This document shows, in pieces, positions 23,201 to 34,084 of a DNA stretch of 64,000 bases; the stretch's first letter is position 1, and each line of letters starts with the position of its first letter. A model generated the notes under the pieces. The model was given only the letters and a program-made list of their open reading frames with translations. It did not search any database and was not told the DNA's origin. Made by a program: the position numbers and the translations under genes. Source of the stretch: Coturnix japonica (Eukaryota; Chordata; Aves; Galliformes; Phasianidae); the NCBI RefSeq assembly GCF_001577835.2, contig NC_029527.1, forward strand, positions 9,020,094 to 9,084,093, read 5' to 3'.

Positions 23201-26200
23201 TGCTTTAATTCTTCAAGGTCATTTTTACTTTCTATGAGCAACTCCATTATTCATTCCAACGTGATTCAATACCACCCAAACATTCCTCACCTTGGAAACC
23301 GCGTCGGCTCTTTTGTCCTGAGCGAGGAGCCAGCAGGCAGAGATTGCTGCAGCACAGCTGCATTTACTTACACATTTATCCCTGGCCATATTAGGAATTA
23401 GATCTCTGGAGACAGTTTTTGTCCCCCAGACTGAAGCTGTAGTCCAGCCTGTGCAGTTCTGTAAGGCTCAGGATTTTTTGAACTGCCCTGTCTTGGCTAT
23501 CTCCTTCCTTTTCTGCTAATTCTTGGACCTTAAGGTGACTTCAGATTTTGTGGGTCTGCTGTATGGAATGGAATTTAATGAAATAATGGATCAAATGGAG
23601 GCTGTTACACTCGGAAATCTGTTCTCAAAGCAGAAATATGCCATAGAGAATAAATGGCACCAGTAGGCTTCATGTTGTAGCATCTTTTTCTGAGTTTAAT
23701 ATTTCTCTTCCGTATTTTCATCATGCATTGGCCTTACCCCCTCTCTGGCTGTCTGTCTGTTCCAGATGCCTTTTGAAATTGGTTCATTAGTAGTTATTTT
23801 GCCTTTAGTGTGTCACTGCTTTTCACACGGAACAAGAAAATTATAGCAACTTCAATTTAAAATTATAATACGTGGCTTCCCATCTTTACATTTTTAATGC
23901 TCTTTAATTTCTTAAAGGATGCCCTCTCATTTTCTTTACCATGCTATTTAACCACGTCAGCCTGGTACTGGTCCTTCTCACTCTGCCCTGATAGCTGCTC
24001 TGCATTTCTTCCGTGCTTCAGCTTGAGGTCTAAATAGTAATCTCTATGCCTCAGGCGAACTTACAGCCCTTTCTGCCACCCCCTTTAAATTCCTTTCTAA
24101 CAAGCTTCTTTATTTCTACGTCAATGTCTTTTTGGAAATTAGACATTTCTGCAATGGATTTTTGGCTCCTGTTTCTCCTGCAGAGGTACTGACTCCAGTT
24201 CATTACTGTCACTTCTATGGCAGCACTATGAGAGTAATGGAGTAATACTCCAAACAAGGGTCTTATGCCCAGCCTGGGACCTAAGCAGGATGTGATTCTT
24301 CCCTGTGAGTTCTATCACTGAGCAGGTCTTAATGGTGCTGAAAACCTGGTTTTAGCACTGTGCCTATCCAATCAATAGAAGGCAAATTGAAGCATCAATG
24401 CTTTTGTGACCACTGTGCTCAGATCCCCTGTGATCTTCCTCCACATGCCCTTCTGGCCAGGCAGTCAGCGGTGCAGCTCTAATGCCACGCGTTCCCTAAT
24501 TGTGTCTGGCATTTCAATCCCCCAGAATGGTGTTGTTTGTTGGTACACTTAAATAGACTCTCAGCTTTCTCCACAGCATAGCTGTCACTTTATCAGCATG
24601 ACCTCTTCTCACCTTCTCAAATAATTGGCACCCTGATATTACAATTTCCAACTAGATAATCTCCCTTCTGATGGGTCTCTAGGATCGCTGTTATGTCAAT
24701 AGTCATATATAAGAACAGGTGAAGTGGGGAGTTTGGCTCCCCTGTTGTATTTCTTGGGCTGCCAGCAGTTGCACATGTTTGATAGATTATGAATAAAACC
24801 CCAAGTTCCTGGTCTGTTCTGAGATGGAGGCAGAAAGGAAGCACTAGAGGTAACAGTGCAGAGCAGTGTTGGGCTTCTGCAGAAACTCTGTGGCCTTATT
24901 ACATCACCGGAGTCCTGCATTGCTCATGGACCTGGTGGCAGCTGCTCTCAGAAGTGACATTTTTCATTGCCTGCTCAAGGAACAGACACTTTGAGGCATA
25001 CCCTGTCAATACTATGTGCTGATTTTGTGTTTCATCTTGGAAGCTTTCTGAAAGGCAGTGCTATGCAATCTGTGTGTTATATCTTGCTGTAGTGAGAGAA
25101 GGATCTCTAGTAACAGGAGAAGCGAGCTGAGAGAAGCTATTAACACCTTTTCCCCATAGCTCAATTTTGTGCACACACTCCTAACTTTTTTTTTTTCCTT
25201 TAAAAGAAGTTAATTTGCCTTCTGAGTTCTCCTTTTAACTCCTCTAAAAGCTCTGCTTCATTCTCAGTGTTATTTCATGCCCTGCTTGACCTTCTCAATT
25301 CACTTGCAAAAAAAAGATGAAGTGCTGAGAAGCAGGTGTAAAAATCTCATCTGTGTTTCAATCGTGTGTGATTAGATTGGTTTAGAGGGAAGGCTTTAAT
25401 AAAAGCAGGAAAAAAAGAAAACAAAACCAACCTGTAGGTATCAAGAAGACAATAGAACGATGCAATGCATATTTATGAAGGCTAAATTGTGACAGACATA
25501 AACATACTTTTCTCTGAGTTGGGTCCTCTTTGACCCCTGCATCTGTGCTAAACTCAATTAATTCATACCTATGCGACAAGTACTTTTATAATGGGGAAGG
25601 AACCTGCTATTATATATTCATTATCATCCATCATCACTGTAACATCAGGCCACATCTGAACGCTATGACTAGAACTGTGAATTTGAACAACAGTTAGTTA
25701 GTTATGTAAGTGGTTATTTAACTACCAGAGGATCAGAGGACGAAATTAATCAATTAGCTTCTCCAGAGTTAAATGAGGGATAAATCTGGCTCCGTTTTTA
25801 AGACAAGTGGTGCAAAGGTTGATATTCTGTTGTTTAAAACCTTTTTTTTTTTTCCTTCTTTTTTTTTAAATGCATTTTCTCGCTAGATGTTCAATACAAA
25901 TCATATTTGTTGTTTCATTATGTATTGTAGATGTGGGGAGTTATAGCTGCTCTTTGACTTCTACTGGGGAAAAAAATCAGCCATGCGTATAAATGCAGTA
26001 TATGGAATAATTTTAAAGTTACATAACGTGTAATGATATTGCAAATCGTGATTCATTTTATCTATCTTCTACGCGAGGCAAGAAGGGAACATTTAACTTA
26101 TCTAATTAGACATGTTGCATAAGATAGGCCATAGGACTCTCCTGAATAAATTCCTGCTTGGAGCTTTCAGCAGGAAATAGAATAGCTTTCAGCAGAGCAT

Positions 26201-27014
26201 CCAGTGTTGATTTTAGAATTCCCTACAACGGTAAATCTATCACAGTACTGAGTAAGCTGAGAGTAACGCAGACAGAAACAGAATCACAGAGTAGGTTAAT
26301 TAGCCATAATTCAGCAGACCATGATTAACCACAGATTAATTCTAGGCATATTTCTTGTCATTCCTGCAGTCATTCCCCACTTTCGCAATACATTGACCAT
26401 GTAATTATGGCAGTTTCTCCAACAGTTTCCAGAAGTAGGGAGTTGTAACAAAAAAAATGTTGGTACCTCCTGTTCCAGGCGATCCTGCTGGGTTACCTTC
26501 TAACTTATGTCCCTTGCAGAGTTCTACCTGTTCCTGTCTTAGGCCAGCCTGAGAGAGCAGCCTGAAAGCCACCAAAAAGATGAGCATAGGCAGGCACGGT
26601 GGCTGTTCCTCTTTCCATATTTCACTGTGTTACACCATGTTTTCAGGAGTATTCAACTCAGGCAGTATAACCTATTTCTCACCATGATCCCTGTTTATAC
26701 ATTCTGAATTCAAGTCAGTGGACCACTAAAGTGCTTTTGAGTAAATGCTCTTAAACACTCAATATGTTGCCATTCCCAGGAATGCTTTATATTGGCAGTG
26801 CAAAACCTCAGAACTATTTGATGCTCTAACCAGTTATACGTCAGGAAGGAGCTTTTTGTATTTATAACATCCTCATCATCTTAATTCCTTAGAGAGGCTG
26901 TTGTACTTAAAGGCTCTGATGGCTGTGTGTGATGGGTGTGAAAACGCATGGCACTTACCCAGAGGCTGTGGGAGTGCTGAGCATCTCCTTGATATTCCAG
27001 ATGTTTAAATTCAT
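9496..27014 (-). CDS. IHO1: Interactor of HORMAD1 (CCDC36), meiotic double-strand-break factor
   Basis: The Mer2-like factor that acts on meiotic chromosome axes with HORMAD1, REC114 and MEI4 to promote SPO11 breaks. Seven coding exons: 27014-26959, 20337-20181, 18963-18806, 17016-16968, 16335-16248, 11347-11244 and 10737-9496. Phases match; 1854 bases give 617 residues (human about 594). The start MNLNIWNIKEMLS matches human MNFNVWNIKEMLS. Conserved blocks follow: DYSSLSDSQVLFGSQFCPEN, EPSIFTKYQAKPQLFDED, then the coiled coil over exons 4-7 (FISSINDRLQ, LDKFEEEFNSRNKSISVHLETVS, LEDKSQMERALLEMEGRL). The long last exon is Ser-rich and disordered-looking, with basic patches and a short acidic end FDSDYSD. 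The first intron is 6.6 kb and a 4.9 kb intron separates exons 5 and 6. Order PRRT3-IHO1-KLHDC8B-CCDC71 agrees with the human 3p21.31 neighbourhood on one side. Confidence 0.95.
11740..11960 (-). mobile_element. CR1 LINE 3' fragment
   Basis: The + strand reads as the reverse complement of the avian CR1 3' end: ACAGAATCATTCAGGTTGGA, then AAAGACCTCTGTGATCATCC, and onward through the known 3' terminal module (CACCACCAATGCTGCC, CTTGAACCCCTCCAGG). It is 5' truncated, lies in an IHO1 intron, and runs in the same sense as IHO1. Confidence 0.88.
14226..14284. repeat. TA/TG microsatellite
   Basis: Compound alternating (TA)n-(TG)n-(TA)n run in an IHO1 intron, ending in about 13 uninterrupted TA dinucleotides. 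Confidence 0.95.
15853..15857. other. Assembly gap (5 N)
   Basis: Five N bases in an IHO1 intron; the true gap size is not known. It does not touch any exon I modelled. Confidence 0.99.
17124..17225. repeat. Compound CATA/TG/TA/CA microsatellite
   Basis: About 100 bp of alternating purine-pyrimidine sequence made of CATA, TATG, TG, TA and CA tracts, some 110 bp upstream (in gene sense) of IHO1 exon 4 (16968-17016). It can form hairpins or Z-DNA. Confidence 0.93.
19080..19214 (+). mobile_element. CR1 LINE 3' fragment
   Basis: Plus-strand CR1 3' end: GGTTGGGCTGGATGATCTTA-type sequence followed by GTGGTCTTTCCCACCCTTAA and a degenerate TTCTATGATT end. It lies in the IHO1 intron between exons 2 and 3, opposite in sense to IHO1, and is diverged and 5' truncated. 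Confidence 0.8.
20338..26958 (-). other. IHO1 first intron, 6.6 kb
   Basis: AT-richer sequence between the 18-codon first coding exon and exon 2. I see homopolymer T/A runs (for example near 25190 and 25840-25870) and scattered short frames, but no coding similarity, no RNA gene and no clear mobile element. Confidence 0.7.
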
Positions 27015-30000
27015 TCCCCCCCACCTCAAGATTAACTGTTAGAAAAGAAAAATACAAGAGCTATTGATCCTGCATACAGGCACCTGTGGGGGTGCAGGCT
27101 GCACTGCAGTGGCAGCAGCCAACCTGCAGCCTGGTCACCCTGCAACCAGCGTGTTTTTGGGGCTGAGGTGAGGAATGCGTCCCCTGGGCTCTGTCCCCAA
27201 GAAACTCATGTACTGCCTGAGCAGTTTGAGTATTACAGGCTCCCTCAGGACACAGCACAGCTGCTGTGCATGGAGCGCGGCCTAGTGAGGCCTAGACAAC
27301 ATGGCTGCCACGGCCAACATGGCTGACGCAGCCAGTGTGGCTGCTGGAGCTGGGCCTGCAGGCTGCTCACAGAACTGGGTTCTCAGCTGTCCCCATACAT
27401 GTGGGACCCACCCCAGTGCTGTGTAAAAAGGAGGTGCTTGAGCCTGGGGACCCTTGGCTGCTTGGTGCAGCAGGTTGGGGTGCATTGTGCCCGAGGGCTG
27501 TGCAGTCCCCAGTGTCAGCAGCACTCTCAGAAATGCAGCGCAGCTTAATTTTACTTGCTACTCTGACAGAAATAACCTATGATGGAAACGTGCCCTGAAG
27601 AAAGACTCTCAAATATGGTTTCACAGGAATTTTTATCCTCCTTGTCTTCAGAAATGGAAAATGGGCACGTTTGCTTGCTTATTTTTTCCCCTTTTAATTC
27701 AAAGCTATATTAATGCCAGTTAAGCTGTTTGTTTGCCAGTTCTGAAGGTGCTCCATAAGCAACAGAATGCTGCAGAAATGAAGCTGCTATAAATTTGAAG
27801 ATAGATTAGAGGGGTTCATCGCATCCCCTTCAAACTCCTCTTGCCTGGAGAGAGATTTTAGCAGTAATGCAGCCCGGAGCTGCAAGGTGTCAAAACAATA
27901 ACTATGCTGTGTTTCCTTAACAAATCCTGCAGAACTTAAGCCTTGACTTGAAGAATTATGGACTTTTACCCTTCACAGACATCTTGGAGCAAATCTGCTG
28001 CACTGTCTTTGCTTATAACAACAGAGTTACATCTGTATAAATAGCTCAAATTTATTTCTGTGGTCGTTAACTCTTGCCTGTGCGATGATTCTGTGGTAGG
28101 AAGCTTTTCTAGGACTGAAACAGAAGCTGTGCTCCCACTGCAATGGTCTGATAGTCAAACTGTCTAAGGATGGAAGCCCAGCTTTCCTCCAGAGAGCACT
28201 GCTGCAGAGATATCTGTGGATATGGCACCAGTTGAGTAAAGGAAGGGTTTGGTATGCTTTGTACAGCTTGAGTGTGCAGGGCAATGCCCAGCACTGCTAT
28301 TGCTGCTTGGAGGTCAGATGTGTCCCTGAATCACTGTTGGTTTTTCCATCCTTTTATTGGAAAATCTAGAACTCCATTTGTAGGAGCCCATAGGGCCTCC
28401 TACCTCTTACAGCACTGTTATTAGGAAAGGATTTGCTGGCGCTTTGTGTGTGAGCCATAGGAATCGGTGCGTTATTTTAAGTTATTATGCAGGACTATTC
28501 ATGTTTCTGATGTGGCTGGAGCTTTCTGGTTTGAGCGTCTACAAAATTTGTGGAATATGGTAAATGAGATTTTGTATTCCATCTCTCCTGACAACAGAAA
28601 GAAATTTCTATAAGAAAACACATTTTTTTAATTATAGGTTTGACAGCTAGCTCCAGTCCCAGTCTCCCTCATCCATAACACAGCTCTGTGGAGATCAGAA
28701 GTGTTGCCAGGTGCTGGCTTGTAGAATTCCTCCTATCTGGAGTAACAGACTGTGCTTCTAGCATTAGGGAGTCTGGCCAGACACTTGAAGACTTTCATTT
28801 AGTAAAAATTAGAAGAACATATCAGGAGACAGGCAGCAATATACCTTGTACGTCCCTCAGCTGGTTTTCTTTGATTTGTTAGCATTTCATTAGCAACTCA
28901 CATGAGCTCTTCGCTTAATAATGTGTCAGTCTTAAGCAGTCAGGGCTATCATTTGTTTTGCCTTTTTGCCTGAAGATTTCAACACCCATCCCAAGGCATT
29001 CTTGGCTCTTGTCTTGGATGCTCTCTTCCCCTCATTTGGTTGGGATTCTGCTCCGGTGCCCAAAAGTGGAGAGAGAAAATAATGAGCAATCCAGACTTTT
29101 AGGAAAGGTCGCAGATTCTTCTCAATTGAAACAGTCAAGTCAAGTGGTGCTGTGGTCTGTGGATGCACCCTAAACTCCCCAGTCACACGAAAGAGACTTG
29201 GGTGCTAATAAAAGAGGCAGGCTGACGGTAGGGCTGCAGGAAATGTCACCGCAGTGGGGACACACAACAGCAAAGTGCTAAGGTGCAGCTGGCATGGCCT
29301 TGCACTTGGAAAGGGCAGTTCCAAGCACTGGCACCCATTCTGCAGCCTGCCACGTTGGAAGGGAATGCTGCAGAAGAGTGTCAGCCTGCTGGTGACTCAG
29401 TGCCTGATTTATCCTCTCCATGCCGTGCTCCCATGGGACGAGTTCATTAATCAGGTCTGTGTTTCCAGTGCAACATTGTGATTTAGGGTTGCATGTGACA
29501 AAAGTTGGGATGAGTGAAGTTCTTAGGAGCCTCGGTGGCTTCTGGAAAGGACAGGTAGGCTATGGAGGGGTACCATACCTGTCCCACCAAGGCATTTTAG
29601 GGGTGTTGTGAAAGTGCAGTTTGCTGCTATATTCACAGCAGAGTGCCAGAGCCCTGCATCTGCTGTGCTCAGAGGACAGGATCCCCCTATCCAGCCCCCA
29701 GACCTCCCAGCACAGCACAAATCACCTTGTCCTGCTGCTGGCGAGTCCCCCCAGCTGCTACAAGCCTCAATACTCAATTTAGGGCCCCGTGTTGATGCAG
29801 GCTCTAGCACAGGAGTGTTTCTATGGCAACTCCAGAGGTGGATGCAAAGATGCTTCAAGCATCAGAGGTACCACCAGCCCAAGTATCCCAGGATATTTCT
29901 CCCAAAACACAGCAAGCACTTCTTCTCTGAATTGTGCCCAACTTTTTCCATGCAGTGCCCTGGCACGTGCACAGCCTGATGCAGCAGCACACTGGTCCTC

Positions 30001-30240
30001 CTCTCTGAAAGGTCAGGTGCTCACGTTTGATATTTACCCCGGCCCATGAGATTTTTTTCTAATGTCATCTCATTAAAAGACTGAATCTCTCACCTGCATC
30101 TGTTCTGGCCTTTCTGTGCTTTAGAGAGTGCGACTTTGCATGGAGTTAAAACCAAAAAGGCTCAAGCAAGTGCTAAGCAAGCTGGGGCAACCCATGTTCC
30201 CCCCCACAGCAGGACGACATGACTGCAGCAAGCTAAAACT
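27015..30240. other. Spacer between IHO1 and KLHDC8B
   Basis: Holds the IHO1 5' UTR and presumed promoter near 27015-27400, then about 2.8 kb with no gene I can support. Human carries a small gene, C3orf84, in this interval; I looked for a spliced counterpart and found none I could defend. Short open frames at 29500-30050 have no recognisable features. Confidence 0.55.
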
Positions 30241-30250
30241 TCACATTTCA

Positions 30251-30256
30251 TTTATT
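30251..30256 (-). promoter_or_regulatory. KLHDC8B polyadenylation signal
   Basis: TTTATT on the + strand (AATAAA on the minus strand), 385 bases beyond the KLHDC8B stop. Confidence 0.65.
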
Positions 30257-30640
30257 TGAGGTGCTACATCACCTCCTAGGCACTGAGCTACATGGCACCT
30301 CTGCGCTACATGAGACATCAACTGGGTCTACAACGACACAGCACTCACTGCTACACACATGGCACGGACACGGTGCCGGATGGGGCAGCATGGCCAGCGA
30401 CAGCCCTACCTCCACGGCTCCCCACTCCAGCAGCCTCGGCCCTCCCTGGGCACCAGGACTTGCCCCTGGGCTCCACTGCTGTGGGAGCCTGGAGGGGTTT
30501 CAGACGTGTCGCAAGAAACCATGGCTGCTGCAGTACTTGGTGTCGTGGGATGGCAGCTTCCTGGAGCCGTGCACACCCTGTCCCCGTCTTCAGGCACTTG
30601 ATGCTCTGCTGGGGCTGCTCCCCAGGCTGTAGAGCTGTTA

Positions 30641-32675
30641 TCAGGGTGCATCACGCAGGCAGAGAGCCTCGACAGCTCCACTGGGGCCCTGGGCCACCCC
30701 ACCGATGACGAAGAGCAGGTCAGGGGCTGGGCAGCTGGAGCAGGAGCAGCGGCCAGTGGGCATGGGGGGCAGCAGCTCCCACCTCTTCCGTGTGAGGCTG
30801 AACCCTTCCACTGAGTCCAGCGGGCATGACTGGTTCCCTGCAAGAGATGGCACGGCCTGAGCCCTTTCCATACACCCCTGGGCTCTGCTGTACTGAAGTA
30901 ATTATGCAGGGGCTCAGCAGGATTAACAGCATCCCCTGGGAGAGAGCTGCTGGCACCAATGCCGCACCATGGTTCTGCCCCTGGCTGGCACTGTGGCATC
31001 TCAAGTTGCCCAGAGCCCGCGAGGCTGGGGTGCTGCAGCTGCCCTCGGCAGCCCTCTCCAGCTGCTTCCTGCTGCTGAGCAGCAGTGCTGACCTTTCCCC
31101 AGCTCTCCCGGGAGCAGGATGCAATGCTGCAGCTCTGTGCAGATGGAGCCCAGGAAGGACAGGTTTTCATGCACTGAGAGCCCATTCCCCACCACAGCAG
31201 CACCGGTCAGCATTACCAAGGCCGCCCATGGCCACCACGTATCCTCCCAGGCAGCTGGCAACGAAGTCAGCTCTCTTCTCTCTCATGCGGATGGCACGGC
31301 TGGGCTTGCACCATGCACCTGCCAGGGAGAGGCTGTCAGCATCACTGTGGACTCCAGAACACGGGCAGCACTCCTTCCCTGTCTGAGCCTCACCCTGTGC
31401 TGGGTCAAACATCTCCACGGTGTTAACAAAGTGGGGTCGGGAGTAGAAGTTGTGTGGCCCTGGCTGCTGCAGCCCCCCCAGGCTGAAGAAGATGCTGTCA
31501 GCCATGGCACAGGAGGCGAAGGCGCGGCGGCTGGGCACGCTGGGGTAGCGCATCCAGCTCTTTGTCTCCAGGTCAAAAGCCTCGAAGGCGGTGACGGGCA
31601 GCTTGCCCTGCCGGCCCCCTGTGTGTGGATGAAATGAGAGCTGGTGATACCAGAGGGGCAGCTGGCATCACCAGCGATGCCCAGCAGAAGGGTCTGCATG
31701 GAGCAACCTGAGGCCGTGCCAGGGCCTTGGGGCAATGCCTCCATCTGGACAGGCTTCTGGGATTGCCTACCTACCCAAGACGAAGATCTTGTTGCCCTGC
31801 AGGAAGGCAGAGGCCCCATAGCACGGTGTGGGCATGGAGGGCAGCGGCTGCCAGTGGTCCTTTGCCAGGTCATAGACACGGACCAGCGCCTGCGGAGAGG
31901 TGTCTGCTCCCATTCCCCCCAGCACATAGACAGCACCATCTGTGGAACCAGCAGAGGTGAGGGGGAGACAGCTAACACAGCTGGGCAGTGCCTTGACCCC
32001 GCTTGGACCCTCGCCCGCCCCATCCACCCTGCCTGGAGCAGAGCACCAGGGCCATTGGTTCTAATTATTCCCAGCAGCACCATCTCCCTGGAGACACCAT
32101 GGCAACGCTGCCATGCTGCCAAATCCTGCTCCGCTGCCGGCACCCCTGCCTGCACCCATCACAGCTCCACTGGCTGCTGCCCCAAGGTAACACCACAGCA
32201 TCCCCAGCCCAGAGCAAACGCGTGCATCCTCCATGGGACTCCCACACAATAGCTGTGCTGAGCCTTGGAGGCAAAGTTTGGGCAGGACATGTCACCTACC
32301 TCGCTGCACGGCCGCGATGCCCATGGAGGGCTGTGCCAGCGCTGCCTTCTTCTCCCACCTGCCCTCATCCACATGGTAGATCTCGACAGAGGCGAGGGGG
32401 CTCTGCGTGGCATCCACACCACCCACTGCCAGGATCTGTTTGCCCACGGCGAGGGTGGCAGCACCAGCCCGTGGCGTGGGCAGCGGAGGGAGTGCGGTCC
32501 AGCGCTCGGCCTGGAGGTCAAGAACCTCGGCAGCTCCCAGGGCTCTCCCGTTGCCTCCGCAGCCCCCCAGCACGAAGAGCTGCCCGTCGTGGTGCGCTGC
32601 GCTGCAGTACACGCGCCGCGTGGGCATGGAGGGGAAGGAGACCCACGTAAAGGCACCTGCACTTGATGCCGCCAT
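30641..32675 (-). CDS. KLHDC8B: Kelch domain-containing protein 8B
   Basis: Kelch beta-propeller protein reported at the midbody and needed for faithful cytokinesis in mammals. Five coding exons: 32675-32300, 31939-31775, 31618-31394, 31318-31217 and 30837-30641. All splice in phase; 1065 bases give 354 residues, the same length as human. It starts MAASSAGAFTWVSFPSMPTR and shows successive Kelch blades, each with a double Gly (FVLGGCGG, LAVGGVD, YVLGGMG, FVLGGRQGK, FSLGGLQQPG, VAMGGLGN, FVIGGVAQG). Near-invariant stretches shared with mammals include PGPHNFYSRPHFVNTVEMFD, SMPTPCYGASAF and AVEALCLRD at the C terminus. Nothing looks broken. A short first exon outside the coding region probably lies in the CpG island near 33100-33400. 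Confidence 0.96.
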
Positions 32676-32999
32676 GGGATGGCTCAGCCACCCTGGGGGT
32701 CCCTGGGCCCAAGCCCCACCGTGCCACCCATCCGGCCCACGGCAGTGGTGGGTCTTGACTCGGCTGCCGCCAGGCTCCTACAAAGAGAGCAGCAGTAGGG
32801 TCAGCACTGGGCACCAACTGCTGCTCCTGTCCCTGTGATCCAGAACCTGGCTTGGTGTCACAGCGTGCTGCTGTGCTCCCAGTGCACCACCCGCATCCTC
32901 TGGGGCTCCCACACCTGGATGATCCCAGCGCTCATCCTGCACACCCGGCCATCCCACGCCCCGGGGCTTCAGTGCCCAGCCCATCTCCGCAGGGCACCA

Positions 33000-33527
33000 G
33001 CTTCCCGTGGCTCTGTTGGTCCCCGCGGGGCATCCGCTCCCGATGCTCCCGGCTCATCTCCCGCACCCTCCGGTGCTCTCGCTCCCCAGGGCTCCCGGTG
33101 CACATCTCGGACCCCCAAAGCTCCCGCTCCCCGCTCTCCCGTCCGCAGCCCTCACTCCCGGAGCCGTCCCGCCCCGGACCGGTCCCGCCGCCCTGGAGCG
33201 GGTCGGTCACCGCGCAGCTCTCACCTCGCCGCCCGTTCCGCCCGCTCCCCGCTCCGCGCCGCCGCTCCGCTCCGCTCCGCGCGGGTCCCGCCCGCTGCCG
33301 GTGGAGGCGGCGCCGCGCCCGCCCGGCCCCCCCGGATCTGTTCCCGGCCCCGATCCCCGGTGCCCCCGACGCCCTGCGCGGATCACGAGAGGGCAGGGCA
33401 TGGAGACCACCCTGAGCACCGGGGCTCGCCCGCAGGAGACCCCCGGGGTCGGTGCCGCTCAGCGACGGCAGGCGCCTGCCGATGCCGTGCTGCTCATCAT
33501 TTTGCTCCTCGCTTTGCCAAACTCTGA
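33000..33527. promoter_or_regulatory. KLHDC8B-side CpG island with a candidate divergent exon
   Basis: CpG-dense block upstream of KLHDC8B (minus) and the likely source of its 5' exon. On the + strand a start codon at 33400 opens a 43-codon frame starting METTLSTGARPQETPG, with a hydrophobic end (AVLLIILLLALP). A consensus donor GTAAGT at 33528-33533 overlaps its stop. This could be a divergent non-coding transcript or a 5' exon; I cannot find a partner exon. Confidence 0.4.
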
Positions 33528-34084
33528 GTAAGTAAACACGGAGGGCAAGGCGTCTCTCCCCTGCCTGCACAGCCCGAGTGAGGGCAGGAAGGGAACTCAC
33601 ACCAGAAACAAGGTAGAAAGATTCACTTTAAAACCAGGCGGAAGTGGCATGGAACTAGCTCTGCTAGGGAGCACACCGTACCCATGGTGCCGGCTCTGGG
33701 CCAGCCACCTCTGTGGGATGTGGGAGTGGGAATGGTGGCAAACACTGGCATGGCTGGACGTGGCTGCAGGAGCAGGGGGCACAGAGAACCCCATCCCCAG
33801 GGCAGGAGCAGGCACAAGGCACGGCTGTCTGCTGAGGGGCTCCAGCTCCCTACACTGCTGCTGAGGACAGGAAAGCAATTTCCTTAAGGGATTCCATCAC
33901 ATGAGCTCCTAGGACAGTTGCGTTTGGGCCTGGAGGTTCTTGGTGGGACAGGGTGGGCACATTGCATGCTGGAGAGTGGACAGCTCAGAGCAAAACCCAC
34001 CCAGGACTTGACGTGCAGCAGGAAGGAAGCAGGGAGATATCCTCGTTCTGAGCGCCTTGGCCCCAGCCCTCCTGCATGGTGGTA

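Noticed and set aside
27297-27329. Two direct ACATGGCTG repeats as YY1 sites for the IHO1 promoter
   Set aside because: Resemble ATGGCGGC only partly (T in place of a G) and their distance to a start site is unknown.
27015-30240. A counterpart of human C3orf84
   Set aside because: Expected by synteny, but no spliced frame here resembles it closely enough to report.
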